64,000 bases of DNA from Dyadobacter diqingensis (GTDB lineage Bacteria > Bacteroidota > Bacteroidia > Cytophagales > Spirosomataceae). A program made the position numbers and the translations under genes. The notes below the pieces were generated by a model that had not been told where the DNA came from, ran no database searches, and worked only from the letters and a program-made list of their open reading frames with translations. The stretch covers positions 753,392 to 817,391 of the forward strand of contig NZ_JAMXKF010000002.1 in NCBI RefSeq assembly GCF_024220585.1, in the 5' to 3' direction. The stretch's first letter is position 1; each line of letters opens with the position of its first letter. Positions 36,382 through 45,650 of this stretch are shown here, one piece after another.

Positions 36382-38043
36382 ATGAAGCAAGTAATCAAAC
36401 ATTTGTTTTTACAGATCGTCGTATGCGCATATTTTCAGTCTTATGCCAACGCCAGTTATTCAAAACCAGAAAAATTCAAAGAATTTAACACTGAACTAAA
36501 CGACGTGAAGTTTAGTGTTGACCCTCGCGTGGAGCTTTACCATGCCGTTGAACTGATTGCCGGTATTCCACTGATCAATCATATTGAACTGGACTACAAG
36601 CAAAAAATAGAAACCAATTTTGCTCCCTACAAAAACCATCCGGCGTTTTCGTTTATGCAGAGACATTCGCGAAGTGGAAAATTGTTCACGACCATCGATG
36701 AACCTATGTGGTTTTTGCTGCATCTCACCAATGAATTTGAATGGCGTAAGGATGTTACTTATGAGAATGCCAAAAATCCTTACATTGATTCACTGCGCGT
36801 TCATTTGAAAGATCTCTCGCTAAGATCCAACTACGCTAAGTTTTTTAATACCAATGCGGATTTATACAATGTTTCTTTATCCACTCTCGCCTACAACCTG
36901 CCTGACTTTGATGAGAAAAACCGCTTATTGAAGTACTGCGGAGTAAAAAACGGCAGAGATATCCACTTTAACGTCATCATTAATTACCTGGGCTGGGGTA
37001 ATTTTGGTCCCAGGATATTTAAGAAACAAGACGCTGAATTTTATGCCATCATAGCTCCCGAAAAAAGTGCGATCAGGATACCGACTTTTGATGTGGTTAA
37101 CCTATACAATCTTTTATGGCACGAATTCGCTCACTCGTTTGCCAACCCGGCTGTCGAAAAAATAGAATCACAGTTCGTGCCGCTGGAATATTTGTGGGCT
37201 CCTGTCAAAGAGTCTATGAAGGCGCAGGCTTACCACTCCTGGATGTCGGTTATCAAAGAACATATGACCGAAGCCATTGCCTGCCGCCTGGCAGCGGAAA
37301 AGTTCGGCGAGCAGTATGCAGACCTTAATTTTGTCCGTTTACAAAAAGGGAAAAGATGGATTTACCTGAATCCTTTGTTGCATGCATTGAAGGAATATGA
37401 AGCAAACCGTAACATTTATCCAACGCTTGATAATTTTATGCCCAAAGTGGTGGCGGCACTTAAAGATATCAAGCAACAGGACATAGATTCCTGGATGGCA
37501 GACACCGAAGAACTCAGGATGCCGAATGTGAATACAATACCTGTCAGCGGCGCTATTTACGATAAAGAAAACATCCTGTTTATACTGGCTAGTCATGAGC
37601 CGGATAAGGCAGCTGATTCACGACTGAAAAATTTCATTAATGATTTCAAAAGCAAAATACCGTCCCTAGCCAAAGCCACAATAGTCGCCGATACAACTGC
37701 CTTAAAAATGGATGTTTCGGCTTATAACCTCTTTGTTTGGGGAACACCTTCCGGGAATCTGTTCTTACAAAAACATTTAGGTCAGTTACCGCTTCGCATT
37801 AATCCGGATGCCATTATAGCCGAAAACGAGTACAAAGGGACAGGATATTCTGTATTGACTTCCTGGGTTAATCCCTACAACAAAAACAATATGATGACCA
37901 TTTACACCGCCCAAAACCCGGATAACCTGGTCAATTTTAACAGGGTCATGAATGGTGGCAGTAATTATCATATTTTCAGAAACTACATTACCTTAAAAAC
38001 GGGTTCCTTTAAAAGACGAGGTTTGGTTTGGGTCGCATATTAG
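36382..38043 (+). CDS. Secreted DUF4932-like zinc metalloprotein
   Basis: 553 residues with an N-terminal signal (residues of about 1-24). The zinc-protease-like motif H-E-F-A-H is at 247-251 in N-L-L-W-H-E-F-A-H-S-F, with a candidate downstream Glu in H-M-T-E-A-I-A-C-R-L. The region VDPRVELYHAVELIAGI at 46-62 is the family's N-terminal signature as I know it (DUF4932). The C-terminal part (about 385-540) resembles a separate alpha/beta domain without catalytic motif. Peptidase activity is not proven for the family. The gene is alone, and a strong hairpin follows. Confidence 0.78.
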   Translation: MKQVIKHLFLQIVVCAYFQSYANASYSKPEKFKEFNTELNDVKFSVDPRVELYHAVELIAGIPLINHIELDYKQKIETNFAPYKNHPAFSFMQRHSRSGKLFTTIDEPMWFLLHLTNEFEWRKDVTYENAKNPYIDSLRVHLKDLSLRSNYAKFFNTNADLYNVSLSTLAYNLPDFDEKNRLLKYCGVKNGRDIHFNVIINYLGWGNFGPRIFKKQDAEFYAIIAPEKSAIRIPTFDVVNLYNLLWHEFAHSFANPAVEKIESQFVPLEYLWAPVKESMKAQAYHSWMSVIKEHMTEAIACRLAAEKFGEQYADLNFVRLQKGKRWIYLNPLLHALKEYEANRNIYPTLDNFMPKVVAALKDIKQQDIDSWMADTEELRMPNVNTIPVSGAIYDKENILFILASHEPDKAADSRLKNFINDFKSKIPSLAKATIVADTTALKMDVSAYNLFVWGTPSGNLFLQKHLGQLPLRINPDAIIAENEYKGTGYSVLTSWVNPYNKNNMMTIYTAQNPDNLVNFNRVMNGGSNYHIFRNYITLKTGSFKRRGLVWVAY

Positions 38044-38133
38044 GTCGTAAATAATTTTAATACCTGATACAGAACATTTTACAATTAAAAACGATTCATG
38101 TAATCAGGCTGATCAAAAGCAACTTTCGTGATC

Positions 38134-38179
38134 TTCGAATTGTCTGTATGGAAATTTCCTTTCCTACGGACAATTCGAA
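38134..38179. terminator. Hairpin between convergent genes, probable bidirectional terminator
   Basis: TTCGAATTGTCTGTA (38134-38148) pairs with TACGGACAATTCGAA (38165-38179), 15 pairs with one wobble, around a 16-base loop. No long T-run follows on either side. It separates the metalloprotein gene from the acetyltransferase gene. Confidence 0.6.
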
Positions 38180-38233
38180 TAAACAAGGATGTAACCTAAG
38201 CGGATCGATTATCTGACCTGTAAAATAAACGCT

Positions 38234-38683
38234 TCATTGCTGATTTGGGTTAATACTGCACGACAGATGAAGTGCGGCAAGCTCAAACCCGTGTTTCAGA
38301 TACACCTTTTGGGCTGTATTGTTACGAAAATCGGTATCAAGCACCACCGCATCCTTATTTTCTGATATAGCAATTGCGTTCACGAATCTTAATAATTCAG
38401 AAGCCAATCCTTTCCCTCGGTGAGATTCCAGCGTGCACAGATCATCAATATAAATGATGTTGCCACTGTGCAGCGAAGTCATGAAACGGTATCCGGCAAA
38501 CGCAACAAATTTACCTCCATCCTCAATTCCGGCGATGCGGTACTTTTCATTTTTCATCATCTCCGAAATCGTCGCAGACCATTTGTTTTTATCCAGGTGG
38601 GGCCTTAATAAAAAAGCAACTTCCCAGCATTGTTGAATTTCAACATCTGTCTCAACTATTTTAACCTGATATGTATTGTCCAT
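38234..38683 (-). CDS. GNAT-family N-acetyltransferase
   Basis: 149 residues, one GNAT domain. The acetyl-CoA pyrophosphate-binding motif reads H-R-G-K-G-L-A-S-E-L-L-R-F-V, preceded by the strand Y-I-D-D-L-C-T-L-E-S, and followed by V-L-D-T-D-F-R-N-N-T-A-Q-K-V-Y-L-K-H-G-F-E, the usual end of the fold. The substrate is not predictable. It follows the MocR gene on the same strand but 84 bases upstream region separates them, so cotranscription is possible: MocR (start 40231) first, then this gene. Confidence 0.88.
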   Translation of the reverse strand: MDNTYQVKIVETDVEIQQCWEVAFLLRPHLDKNKWSATISEMMKNEKYRIAGIEDGGKFVAFAGYRFMTSLHSGNIIYIDDLCTLESHRGKGLASELLRFVNAIAISENKDAVVLDTDFRNNTAQKVYLKHGFELAALHLSCSINPNQQ

Positions 38684-38767
38684 AATTTGTATTTGTTTTT
38701 CACAAACTTAGCCTACGGACAACGCGGTTAAATATACCAATCTGCAAATAAAGGATGGCCCAGGAAA

Positions 38768-40231
38768 CTACCGGAATATCCCTTTAAGTATATCGAGCGC
38801 TCTCACCATTTCTTTTTCATCCAGTGACGCAAAACCCATGCGCATCGCATTTGTAACAAATGACTCGTTCTGATTAAAACTCCCGTCACCGATGTAAAGC
38901 CCCTTTTTTAATGCATCAGCAGACATCTTCGCCAAATCAATGCTTTCATCAAAATTTGACCATACGGCCAGCCCGCCTTCCGGTATTTTAAATTGTATCT
39001 GTTGACCAAAATCCGTTTTAAGTATTTGGCAAAACAGGTTTCGGCGCTGCTTGTAAATTTTCAGGGATTTCCGAAAATGCCTGTCCATTTCTCCATTGTC
39101 AAACATGACTGCAAATGCCTCTTCCAGCAAGGTATCCCCCTGCCTGTCGATAAGCTCTCTTAACGCGGAGGCTGCTTGAATAAAGGCTGATGGTGCCACC
39201 AAAAAACCTATCCTCATGGCAGGAGCAAATGTTTTTGTAATAGAACCGATGTAAATCACATTTTGATTGTGATCAATACTCGCGAGCGGCAGATAGGGTT
39301 TATTGTCATAGTGAAAATCGAAATCGTAATCGTCTTCGATTATTGCAAAGCGATATTCCTTGGCCAGATTTAACAGTTTTAGTCTCCGCTCGACACTCAT
39401 GGTTACCGTCGTCGGGCAATGATGGTGCGGTATGATATATACCGCCTTTATTTTTTTATGCTGCAAAACCGATTCCAGATAGTCAATATCCATTCCATTC
39501 TCATCCATCGGAATCCGCAGAAGGTTCGCACCTACGTGCCTGAAAGTAGTATCAGCCGTGCGGTAATTTGAAATTCCAACGGCGATATAATCAGAAGGAT
39601 CAAGAAGCAGCCGGGCTGCCAGGTAAATACCCATTTGACTGCCTTTCGTAATTAGTATATTTTCAACAGGCACCACCAGTCCCCTTGTGTTAGAAAGATA
39701 GTTGTTGATAGAAGCCCGGAGATGTTCCGATCCCTGAGAACTCCCATATTTCAGAAAGTTTCTGCCATAAAATTTTCTGGAAATACTCCGGTACTCCCGC
39801 ATGAGCTGATCAACCGGTGCCAGCCGCACATCAGGAAAACCATCGTCAATTGCCAGACCGGTTCTTTGCAGATTCTCACTGGGTGGCGCATGTTCAAATT
39901 TGTTAGTCCAAATAAATGCGCCGTCTGAGTTTTTGTTTTTACCGGAGTCCGGCAATTTAGCATTAGAGAGTTCAGGCAGGCGGGAAAGTACAAAGATGCC
40001 TTTCCGTTCAATGGATTCAGCCCAACCCTGGCTGATCAATTCGTCATAGGCCAGCCTTACCGTGTGCCTGTTTATTCCGACTAATCCGGCCAGTATTCGG
40101 GAACTGGGTAACAGGTCGGAAGGCCGGAGCGTACCGTTTGTGATCAGGGATATAAACCTGTTGCAAACCTGAATATACAGGGTTACAGAAGATTTTCGGT
40201 CAACCTGGATTAATGATTTATAAGGCAGCAT
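38768..40231 (-). CDS. MocR-type regulator (GntR helix-turn-helix fused to PLP aminotransferase domain)
   Basis: 487 residues. N-terminal winged helix of GntR type (residues of about 10-75, with L-P-S-S-R-I-L-A-G-L-V-G-I-N-R-H-T-V), a linker, then a fold-type I aminotransferase domain with the PLP-binding Lys at about 333 in S-I-T-K-T-F-A-P-A-M-R-I-G and the pocket Asp in I-I-E-D-D-Y-D. MocR proteins use PLP or an amine as effector and regulate adjacent genes. It is divergent from an azoreductase gene, with a perfect inverted repeat between them, and so probably controls both. Confidence 0.92.
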   Translation of the reverse strand: MLPYKSLIQVDRKSSVTLYIQVCNRFISLITNGTLRPSDLLPSSRILAGLVGINRHTVRLAYDELISQGWAESIERKGIFVLSRLPELSNAKLPDSGKNKNSDGAFIWTNKFEHAPPSENLQRTGLAIDDGFPDVRLAPVDQLMREYRSISRKFYGRNFLKYGSSQGSEHLRASINNYLSNTRGLVVPVENILITKGSQMGIYLAARLLLDPSDYIAVGISNYRTADTTFRHVGANLLRIPMDENGMDIDYLESVLQHKKIKAVYIIPHHHCPTTVTMSVERRLKLLNLAKEYRFAIIEDDYDFDFHYDNKPYLPLASIDHNQNVIYIGSITKTFAPAMRIGFLVAPSAFIQAASALRELIDRQGDTLLEEAFAVMFDNGEMDRHFRKSLKIYKQRRNLFCQILKTDFGQQIQFKIPEGGLAVWSNFDESIDLAKMSADALKKGLYIGDGSFNQNESFVTNAMRMGFASLDEKEMVRALDILKGIFR

Positions 40232-40242
40232 CTGGGCGGTAG

Positions 40243-40300
40243 TTTTTATACAAATTGGTCTACAAATTTAGTCCAGTCTGACAATATTTTTGTATAAAAA
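40243..40300. promoter_or_regulatory. Inverted repeat in the MocR-azoreductase divergent promoter
   Basis: TTTTTATACAAA (40243-40254) and TTTGTATAAAAA (40289-40300) are exact reverse complements, 34 bases apart. The right arm overlaps TATTTTTG (40285-40292), an exact TAnnTTTG -7 element for the azoreductase gene. Between the arms GTCTACA and GTCTGACA suggest additional direct-repeat contacts, as is usual for MocR operators. Confidence 0.6.
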
Positions 40301-40308
40301 TTATCGAA

Positions 40309-40974
40309 ATGAAGAAAGTACTAGTCATCAATTCAAGCGCCAGAATGCTTAATTCGCAAAGCAGAAAACTCACTGAAATATTTGTTGAGCACTGGAAAAG
40401 TATCCATGTCAATCCCGTCATTCGGTTTCGTGAACTGGGAAACGCTGATGTGCCCCATATTAATCAAGGCTGGATTGCAGCCGCTTTCAAACCGGAGGCA
40501 GCGAGATCGGAACAAGAAATACAGGCTTTAAAAACAAGCGATGTTTACATTTCCGAGCTGCGAGAAGCCGATGTTATTGTCATTGCAGCTCCTATGTACA
40601 ACTGGTCTGTCCCGAGTGCCCTTAAAGCGTACATTGATCAGATTCTCAGGGTTAACGAAACCTGGAAAATCAACCCGGCCAACCAGCAGAATCCATACAT
40701 TGGTCTGCTCGAAAATAAAACACTATTGCTTTTGCTTACAAGAGGTGCACAGGGATATGAAAAGGGTGAATATAACGAGCATATGAACTTCCAGAGCACC
40801 TATTTAAAGACCGTATTCAATATCATAGGTGTCAGCGATATTCATGTGATTGCTGTTAACGGAGCTTCATTCGACGGTGAAAAATTTCAGCAGTCCATCG
40901 ATACGTCGCACCAGAACATCAGAAATCTGATTGAGACAGAACTATCCGATATGCTTTCAAATGTAGCAAAATGA
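40309..40974 (+). CDS. azoR: FMN-dependent NADH:quinone oxidoreductase / azoreductase
   Basis: 221 residues with a flavodoxin-like fold. VINSSARMLNSQSRKLTEIF is the phosphate-binding start, and A-P-M-Y-N-W-S-V-P-S-A-L-K-A-Y-I-D-Q-I is the diagnostic AzoR flavin loop; L-L-T-R-G-A-Q-G-Y follows. These enzymes reduce quinones and azo dyes by two electrons and protect against thiol-reactive electrophiles. It is divergent from the MocR regulator and is followed 113 bases on by an AhpD-like gene, forming a small redox-stress unit. Confidence 0.93.
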   Translation: MKKVLVINSSARMLNSQSRKLTEIFVEHWKSIHVNPVIRFRELGNADVPHINQGWIAAAFKPEAARSEQEIQALKTSDVYISELREADVIVIAAPMYNWSVPSALKAYIDQILRVNETWKINPANQQNPYIGLLENKTLLLLLTRGAQGYEKGEYNEHMNFQSTYLKTVFNIIGVSDIHVIAVNGASFDGEKFQQSIDTSHQNIRNLIETELSDMLSNVAK

Positions 40975-41087
40975 GCCCACATCAGAGAAACTGAAATATT
41001 GACCGAGAACACCAAATACAAATTAGACAACCTCACTATCAATAGATTAAAAACACAAACAGTTATCAATACAATAAATTAAATAAA

Positions 41088-41522
41088 ATGGAAACGCGAA
41101 TTAACATTGAAAAAACAGAGCCAGCCGGATACAAAGCTGTTCTTGGATTGGAAAAATTCATTGAAAGCACACCGCTGACAAGAAAGCATAAAGACTTAAT
41201 TAAAATTCGGGCCTCACAGATAAACGGTTGCGCTTTTTGCATTGATATGCATACAAAAGAAGCCCGTAAAGCCGGTGAAACAGAACAGCGTATTTATGCG
41301 CTGAACGCCTGGCGCGACACACTATTTTTCTCCACAGAAGAACGAGCAATACTGGCACTGACCGAGGAAGTTACCCTGATCAGCAATCATGTAAGCGATG
41401 CGACATATCAGCAAGCAGCCAATGTGCTGGAAGAATCTTACCTGGCCCAGGTAATCCTGGCGATCATTACGATCAACGTCTGGAACAGAATCGGCATTTC
41501 CACCAAACTAATTCCGGCTTAA
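41088..41522 (+). CDS. AhpD-like carboxymuconolactone decarboxylase-family protein
   Basis: 144 residues, one CMD domain. The catalytic-type motif is C-A-F-C-I-D-M-H (Cys48, Cys51, His55), the C-x-x-C-x-x-x-H arrangement of AhpD-like alkylhydroperoxidases. E-A-R-K-A-G-E and W-R-D-T-L-F-F-S-T-E-E-R-A follow as in the family. It may reduce peroxides or act as a thiol-disulfide partner. Likely in the MocR-regulated azoreductase operon; a good terminator lies downstream. Confidence 0.9.
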   Translation: METRINIEKTEPAGYKAVLGLEKFIESTPLTRKHKDLIKIRASQINGCAFCIDMHTKEARKAGETEQRIYALNAWRDTLFFSTEERAILALTEEVTLISNHVSDATYQQAANVLEESYLAQVILAIITINVWNRIGISTKLIPA

Positions 41523-41634
41523 CAAATAGTACAGTTCAAAGAAAATATCTTTTTCTTTTGTTTTCTCCGGCAAGAATTCAGTCAAAAATCCGGAGTTCAT
41601 GATAAAGAAAATTGATTTGTTTGTAGTAATCCAT

Positions 41635-41671
41635 AATGGCGGCATGGGTATAATCTCTGCCGCCATTTTTT
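41635..41671 (+). terminator. Intrinsic terminator after the azoreductase-AhpD unit
   Basis: AATGGCGGC (41635-41643) pairs perfectly with GCCGCCATT (41659-41667) around a 15-base loop, followed by Ts to 41671. It lies in the 365-base gap before the convergent response-regulator gene; the rest of that gap shows no gene. Confidence 0.85.
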
Positions 41672-41887
41672 GGATAATTAAAGTGCTCCTGCAAAATGTA
41701 CCATTAAATGTTAATTCAGATGCTGGTTAAACTCTCTCGCAAAATTTTATTTGAGACTGGTCGCCAATATCTGCTCCTGCAATTGTAAGAAGTTGAATTA
41801 CGAAGATGGAGCAGGATCAAATCAATCGTCCGGTGGAATTCCCGGTTGTATTGGTAGCCATTGAAAGTCCCAAAGTCTTCTTAATTG

Positions 41888-42502
41888 TTAAAATCGGGAA
41901 TACGAAGCCATCTTTTCAACCAAATCAATCACATTATTCACCTGCATTTTCTGGTATACCCTAAGTTTTACTGTACTGACTGTTGACGCGGCTAATTGGA
42001 GTTCCCGACAGATTTCAAGAGTCCTTCGTCCCTTTAAGAGCAGATGCAACACATGAGATTCTCTCAGCGAAAGTAGCCTTAGCGAATTCTTGTTTAAAAT
42101 CAGATCCAGAAAGTAGTAGTTCAGGTCTTCGAAAACATATTTATTACCGTCAATTATGCTATCCAAAGCCCAATGAAATTCCTCCTCACTTATAGTTTGA
42201 AGACAGACACCTTCTATTCCTATCTTCATATATGTCAAAGCCATAACCTTTTCATTTTCATTACTTATCAAAACAATTTTAATCGAAGGGTATGCTCTGC
42301 GAATATTTTCAGTCTTTTTCAGATCATCCTGACACGCTAATTCAAATGTCATAATGAGCATGTCACAGTTGTTAATATTTTCCTCAACACCCGACCATTC
42401 CGTCTCTTCCCGAAGGACGGTGTTATTTTTATATTGTTTTATTGAGGCTGCCATCCCCATCCGAAAAAAATCGTTTTTGATAAACAGCATTATTCTTCTC
42501 AT
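41888..42502 (-). CDS. NarL/LuxR-type response regulator with degenerate receiver
   Basis: 204 residues: receiver-like domain (1-120) and a LuxR helix-turn-helix (about 140-200; L-S-L-R-E-S-H-V-L, then A-A-S-T-V-S-T-V-K). Three key receiver residues are missing. The acidic pair is K-N (residues 9-10), the phospho-acceptor Asp is Thr52 in M-L-I-M-T-F-E-L, and the conserved Lys is Gln102 in V-C-L-Q-T. It therefore cannot be a normal phospho-switch and probably works by another signal or as a constitutive DNA-binding protein. Its closest relative in the window is the 52312 gene. The two bracket the surface-protein array. Confidence 0.85.
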   Translation of the reverse strand: MRRIMLFIKNDFFRMGMAASIKQYKNNTVLREETEWSGVEENINNCDMLIMTFELACQDDLKKTENIRRAYPSIKIVLISNENEKVMALTYMKIGIEGVCLQTISEEEFHWALDSIIDGNKYVFEDLNYYFLDLILNKNSLRLLSLRESHVLHLLLKGRRTLEICRELQLAASTVSTVKLRVYQKMQVNNVIDLVEKMASYSRF

Positions 42503-42735
42503 CTTCTTTTAAATATTGAATGAAAGGATAGGTCAATTATTGACTTTAATGATAACAAGGTATGCCCGTAGGCGTCTTTATGGCTACACCAAATCATAGG
42601 GCAGGCAGGATCTTTCCGCTGCTTTTTTGATTCGAAATTACAACCGGCTCCAAATGATTTTTAAAAGTATCCTGATGCGTTATTCTCTAAACTTTCTACA
42701 TCTCAAATGTCAATTGCGACAAATTAAATATCTGT

Positions 42736-42771
42736 AAAAAATGCTCTTCCGAAAAAATCAGAAGAGCATTT
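42736..42771 (-). terminator. Intrinsic terminator at the end of the surface-protein array
   Basis: On the minus strand AAATGCTCTTC and GAAGAGCATTT form a perfect 11-base stem (42771-42761 with 42749-42739) around an 11-base loop, followed by TTTTTT (to 42736). It is 39 bases after the stop of the T9SS-type protein gene and ends the array transcript. Confidence 0.88.
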
Positions 42772-42809
42772 CAGAATCACTTAAACATGTGGTATGGTGT
42801 GAAACCTGA

Positions 42810-44231
42810 CTACTTGTTAATAACTACTTTTTGACTTGAAATACTACCATCTAAGCGGGTAATCTTAACGATGTAAAGACCTTCTGAAAAGTTCTTTAAA
42901 CTGATCTCTCCATTCGAAAGACTATTTGTTTTCAGCATTACACGTCCACTCAGGTCAGTTAATACGACCTCTTTAACAGCAGCAAAGTCACGAACAATGA
43001 CCTTATCTGTTGCAGGATTAGGATAAATTGAAAGGTCCGCCTCAGAGAGCCCGCTAAATTTCACATTCTGTATTCTGCTGTATGCATACGTATCGTCTTT
43101 ATCAATCATTTTCAAACGGTACAAGTTATCTCCATTTGCAGGTTGGGCATCCGGGAAGCTGTAAGTTTTCAACGAATTGCTCTCCCCATGAGATGTCACC
43201 GTTCCTATTCTGCTCCAAACTTTTCCACTGAGACTATGTTCCACTTCGAAACGGTCGCTGTTAGTCTCTTCCGTAGTTGCCCAGCTAAGCTGTACCGTTT
43301 TCCCTTCTTTTGCCGCATTGAAACGAATCAATGTCACTGGTAAAACGCCTACATCTACCGTTATATTTGCCGGGCTGGACGTCTGTCCGTTTGTATCACT
43401 TACTGTATATTTGATTGGGGTCGCTAATCCCGAAAAACCAGGCTCAGGATCGAAGGTGATCGTGCCATTCGCGTTCACCGTATAAACACCTTCACCGGGA
43501 ACTGTGACTGTCGTTACTGGATTTCCGCTGACCGGATCAATAAGCTTTACCGTACCGGGAGCAATTGGAGCATCGCCAGGCGTGTCATTTGCAAGAACGT
43601 CAATTGTGATATTTGTGTCATGCGCTGTCGTTGGAACGTCTGCCGTCGCAACAGGCGGAACCACCGTGTTGGTATAGGTTGACACAGAGTTACTTGCCGG
43701 AGAAAGATCGATATCACCTCCTGCACCAGGGGTAATGTTGGCAATATAACCGCTGCCGTTGTTTGCATTGGCCTGTGCAGGAGTCGAAGGTGCCGTCACG
43801 ATCCCTGCAATCTGAATTGGCCCTCCTATTGTTGTAAAAGGATCCGGCTGACCAGGAATAACCTGATTCTGAAAACCTGAAACCGACCAGACATCTGTCG
43901 CATCCGAGGAGCCGTCTGGTGCACAGGTACCCGAGCATTCTGCTACCCAGGTGAAATACGCAGCACCAGCACCAGTTACAACGGGTGAACCGTCACCATC
44001 CAGCGTTGGCTTCATCTTATTGAGACTGATACTGATAACAGTCATATTGTTAACCGGATCGGGGTTGTTGATCGGCAGAGACGATGCATTTTGAAAGTTA
44101 AGTGTAGCTGTAATTGGTCCCCCGTTTACTGCCGGGGCCGGACTTACTGTCGGAGAAGAAAGTTGCGGATCCTGTGCATAAACACTCGTCAATGCACCAA
44201 AAAACATAATGGATAAAATGTACTTTTTCAT
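42810..44231 (-). CDS. CshA-type-repeat surface protein with T9SS sorting domain
   Basis: I start at 44231 (M-K-K-Y-I-L-S-I-M-F then signal end V-Y-A-Q); the frame is open 13 codons upstream but that part overlaps the preceding gene. The protein has an N-terminal beta-rich region, then a CshA/cadherin-like repeat (about 210-300: T-I-D-V-L-A-N-D-T-P, Y-T-V-S-D-T-N-G-Q-T), a fibronectin-like segment with L-S-W-A-T-T-E-E-T-N-S-D-R-F-E-V-E, and at the end the type IX secretion C-terminal domain (L-S-I-Y-P-N-P-A-T-D-K, closing in S-S-Q-K-V-V-I-N-K). Thus exported by T9SS and attached to or released from the outer surface. It lies 13 bases after the preceding gene in the same operon, and could be the anchor or capping protein of the array products. 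Confidence 0.85.
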   Translation of the reverse strand: MKKYILSIMFFGALTSVYAQDPQLSSPTVSPAPAVNGGPITATLNFQNASSLPINNPDPVNNMTVISISLNKMKPTLDGDGSPVVTGAGAAYFTWVAECSGTCAPDGSSDATDVWSVSGFQNQVIPGQPDPFTTIGGPIQIAGIVTAPSTPAQANANNGSGYIANITPGAGGDIDLSPASNSVSTYTNTVVPPVATADVPTTAHDTNITIDVLANDTPGDAPIAPGTVKLIDPVSGNPVTTVTVPGEGVYTVNANGTITFDPEPGFSGLATPIKYTVSDTNGQTSSPANITVDVGVLPVTLIRFNAAKEGKTVQLSWATTEETNSDRFEVEHSLSGKVWSRIGTVTSHGESNSLKTYSFPDAQPANGDNLYRLKMIDKDDTYAYSRIQNVKFSGLSEADLSIYPNPATDKVIVRDFAAVKEVVLTDLSGRVMLKTNSLSNGEISLKNFSEGLYIVKITRLDGSISSQKVVINK

Positions 44232-44244
44232 AGAAATCATCTGA

Positions 44245-45507
44245 TTAATAGCTGAAGTTGATATTTTCATTGTCCTTGTTATTGAGGAAGTTCAGTTCTC
44301 CACCAGAGCCGTCGAAAATCGAAACGACAATGTTTTCTGTGCCCGACTGTGTATTAGCACTGTATGCAAGGGAGAAACCGAACGCACTCGAACCACTTGC
44401 TGCAAGCGTAGTTACGCCCGCTGTTCCACCATACCTGAAAACATGGTTGCTACCTGAAATCCCCAAATAGGCCCACTGCGTGTTTTGAACAGGCAATCCC
44501 GTTGATGTGGTCTGAGCAGAATTGTAGGTATTCACAGTATAGTGTGATGATACCGGGATGGTTACAAAGATGTTACCCGACGTTTGAACCCCATTGATCT
44601 CCGCAACGACCACACGCACATTGATCGGCTTATTATTACCGACAATTTGAGCGGGAGTGATACGCAAAGTTGGTGTTAGGTCCGGAACCGCAGCGGCTAG
44701 CGTGTATATGGAGTAAGTATCAGGAACAATACTTGCAGTGGTGGTAATAGAACCGGCTGTCAAACTACTCGCACCACCCAGAATTGATGTCACGTCAACA
44801 GTGGCTGGTATTTTTACCCATCTTGATGCAGTCGCATCCCATCCGACTATGACAAGCTTGCTCAGCGTAGAAGACGTGAGTGCTGCGACATTACTTCCCG
44901 CATCCCAGGTAAGGGTAATCGGGGTCGCATTTGCACCATTAATATCCCAATATTCAACCGCGTCAATATTCCCAATTGAGGTTTGCTTGCTGGTTCTTGG
45001 AAAAGCTGGCAACCCACCTGCTGGCAGCACCGGATAATTAGCCCCGGTAAAAAGATCATTGGTGATAGCAACACTCGCATCTGCATGGAAATAAGCACCA
45101 TTGGTACCATCCGCCGAAGCTGCAAATTGCCCTACGTTGCCATTGTCTCCAACAGGGAAAATGAACTGACCTGTTCCATATTTCCGCACATAACCATCCA
45201 CGTAGTTGGCATCGTCCGCGCCTGTGCTGGTGAGTCCGTTGCCAAAGAAATTGAGATAACTGATGGTCGCAGTAGCACGCTCGGTAAGGATTACGCCAGG
45301 CTGTGCTCCACCCGCAGGTGCCAGAAAATTATGGTTACCGAAAAAGGTCATTTCGGCACCGCCGAAAATGGTGGTATTACCCTGGCTTCCTTCCTGTGCA
45401 CGAACCTCGAAAACCATTAACATCAGGCCCAGTAGCATAACGAGTCCCGAAATCTGCATCCAATCCCGTTTGCGGGCGTATACAATGTTGTTGTATTTTT
45501 TATTCAT
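44245..45507 (-). CDS. Large secreted protein of the surface array, unknown family
   Basis: 420 residues; an N-terminal membrane/signal segment (about 17-38, ending V-R-A-Q). The body is Gly/Ala/Thr-rich and beta-rich (N-T-T-I-F-G-G-A-E-M-T-F-F-G-N-H-N-F near the start) with no Cys and no catalytic motif visible. I recognise no named domain; similar openings occur in Bacteroidota proteins that precede gliding or T9SS-exported surface proteins. Separated by 13 bases from the T9SS-domain gene, so very probably cotranscribed and functionally linked to it. Confidence 0.7.
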   Translation of the reverse strand: MNKKYNNIVYARKRDWMQISGLVMLLGLMLMVFEVRAQEGSQGNTTIFGGAEMTFFGNHNFLAPAGGAQPGVILTERATATISYLNFFGNGLTSTGADDANYVDGYVRKYGTGQFIFPVGDNGNVGQFAASADGTNGAYFHADASVAITNDLFTGANYPVLPAGGLPAFPRTSKQTSIGNIDAVEYWDINGANATPITLTWDAGSNVAALTSSTLSKLVIVGWDATASRWVKIPATVDVTSILGGASSLTAGSITTTASIVPDTYSIYTLAAAVPDLTPTLRITPAQIVGNNKPINVRVVVAEINGVQTSGNIFVTIPVSSHYTVNTYNSAQTTSTGLPVQNTQWAYLGISGSNHVFRYGGTAGVTTLAASGSSAFGFSLAYSANTQSGTENIVVSIFDGSGGELNFLNNKDNENINFSY

Positions 45508-45594
45508 TTGTTTGATTTTTAAATGTGTATGTTATTTAAGTTCCGCATTTGGAATCCACTTTATTTTTAAAAACGCGTTGCAAACGTTCCATTT

Positions 45595-45617
45595 AACATC
45601 GATTGCAAATCGGTGTT
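45595..45617. repeat. REP-like palindrome, array spacer unit 4
   Basis: AACATCGA-N7-TCGGTGTT: 8-base arms with one wobble, part of a longer conserved spacer (45572-45625) beginning ACGCGTTGCAAACG. It lies between two array genes. It is closely similar to the unit at 49520-49542 and, more weakly, to those at 48690-48735 and 47926-47950. Confidence 0.6.
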
Positions 45618-45650
45618 AGCCAGGTTCAATTTTAAATAGTGGTGCTAGGT

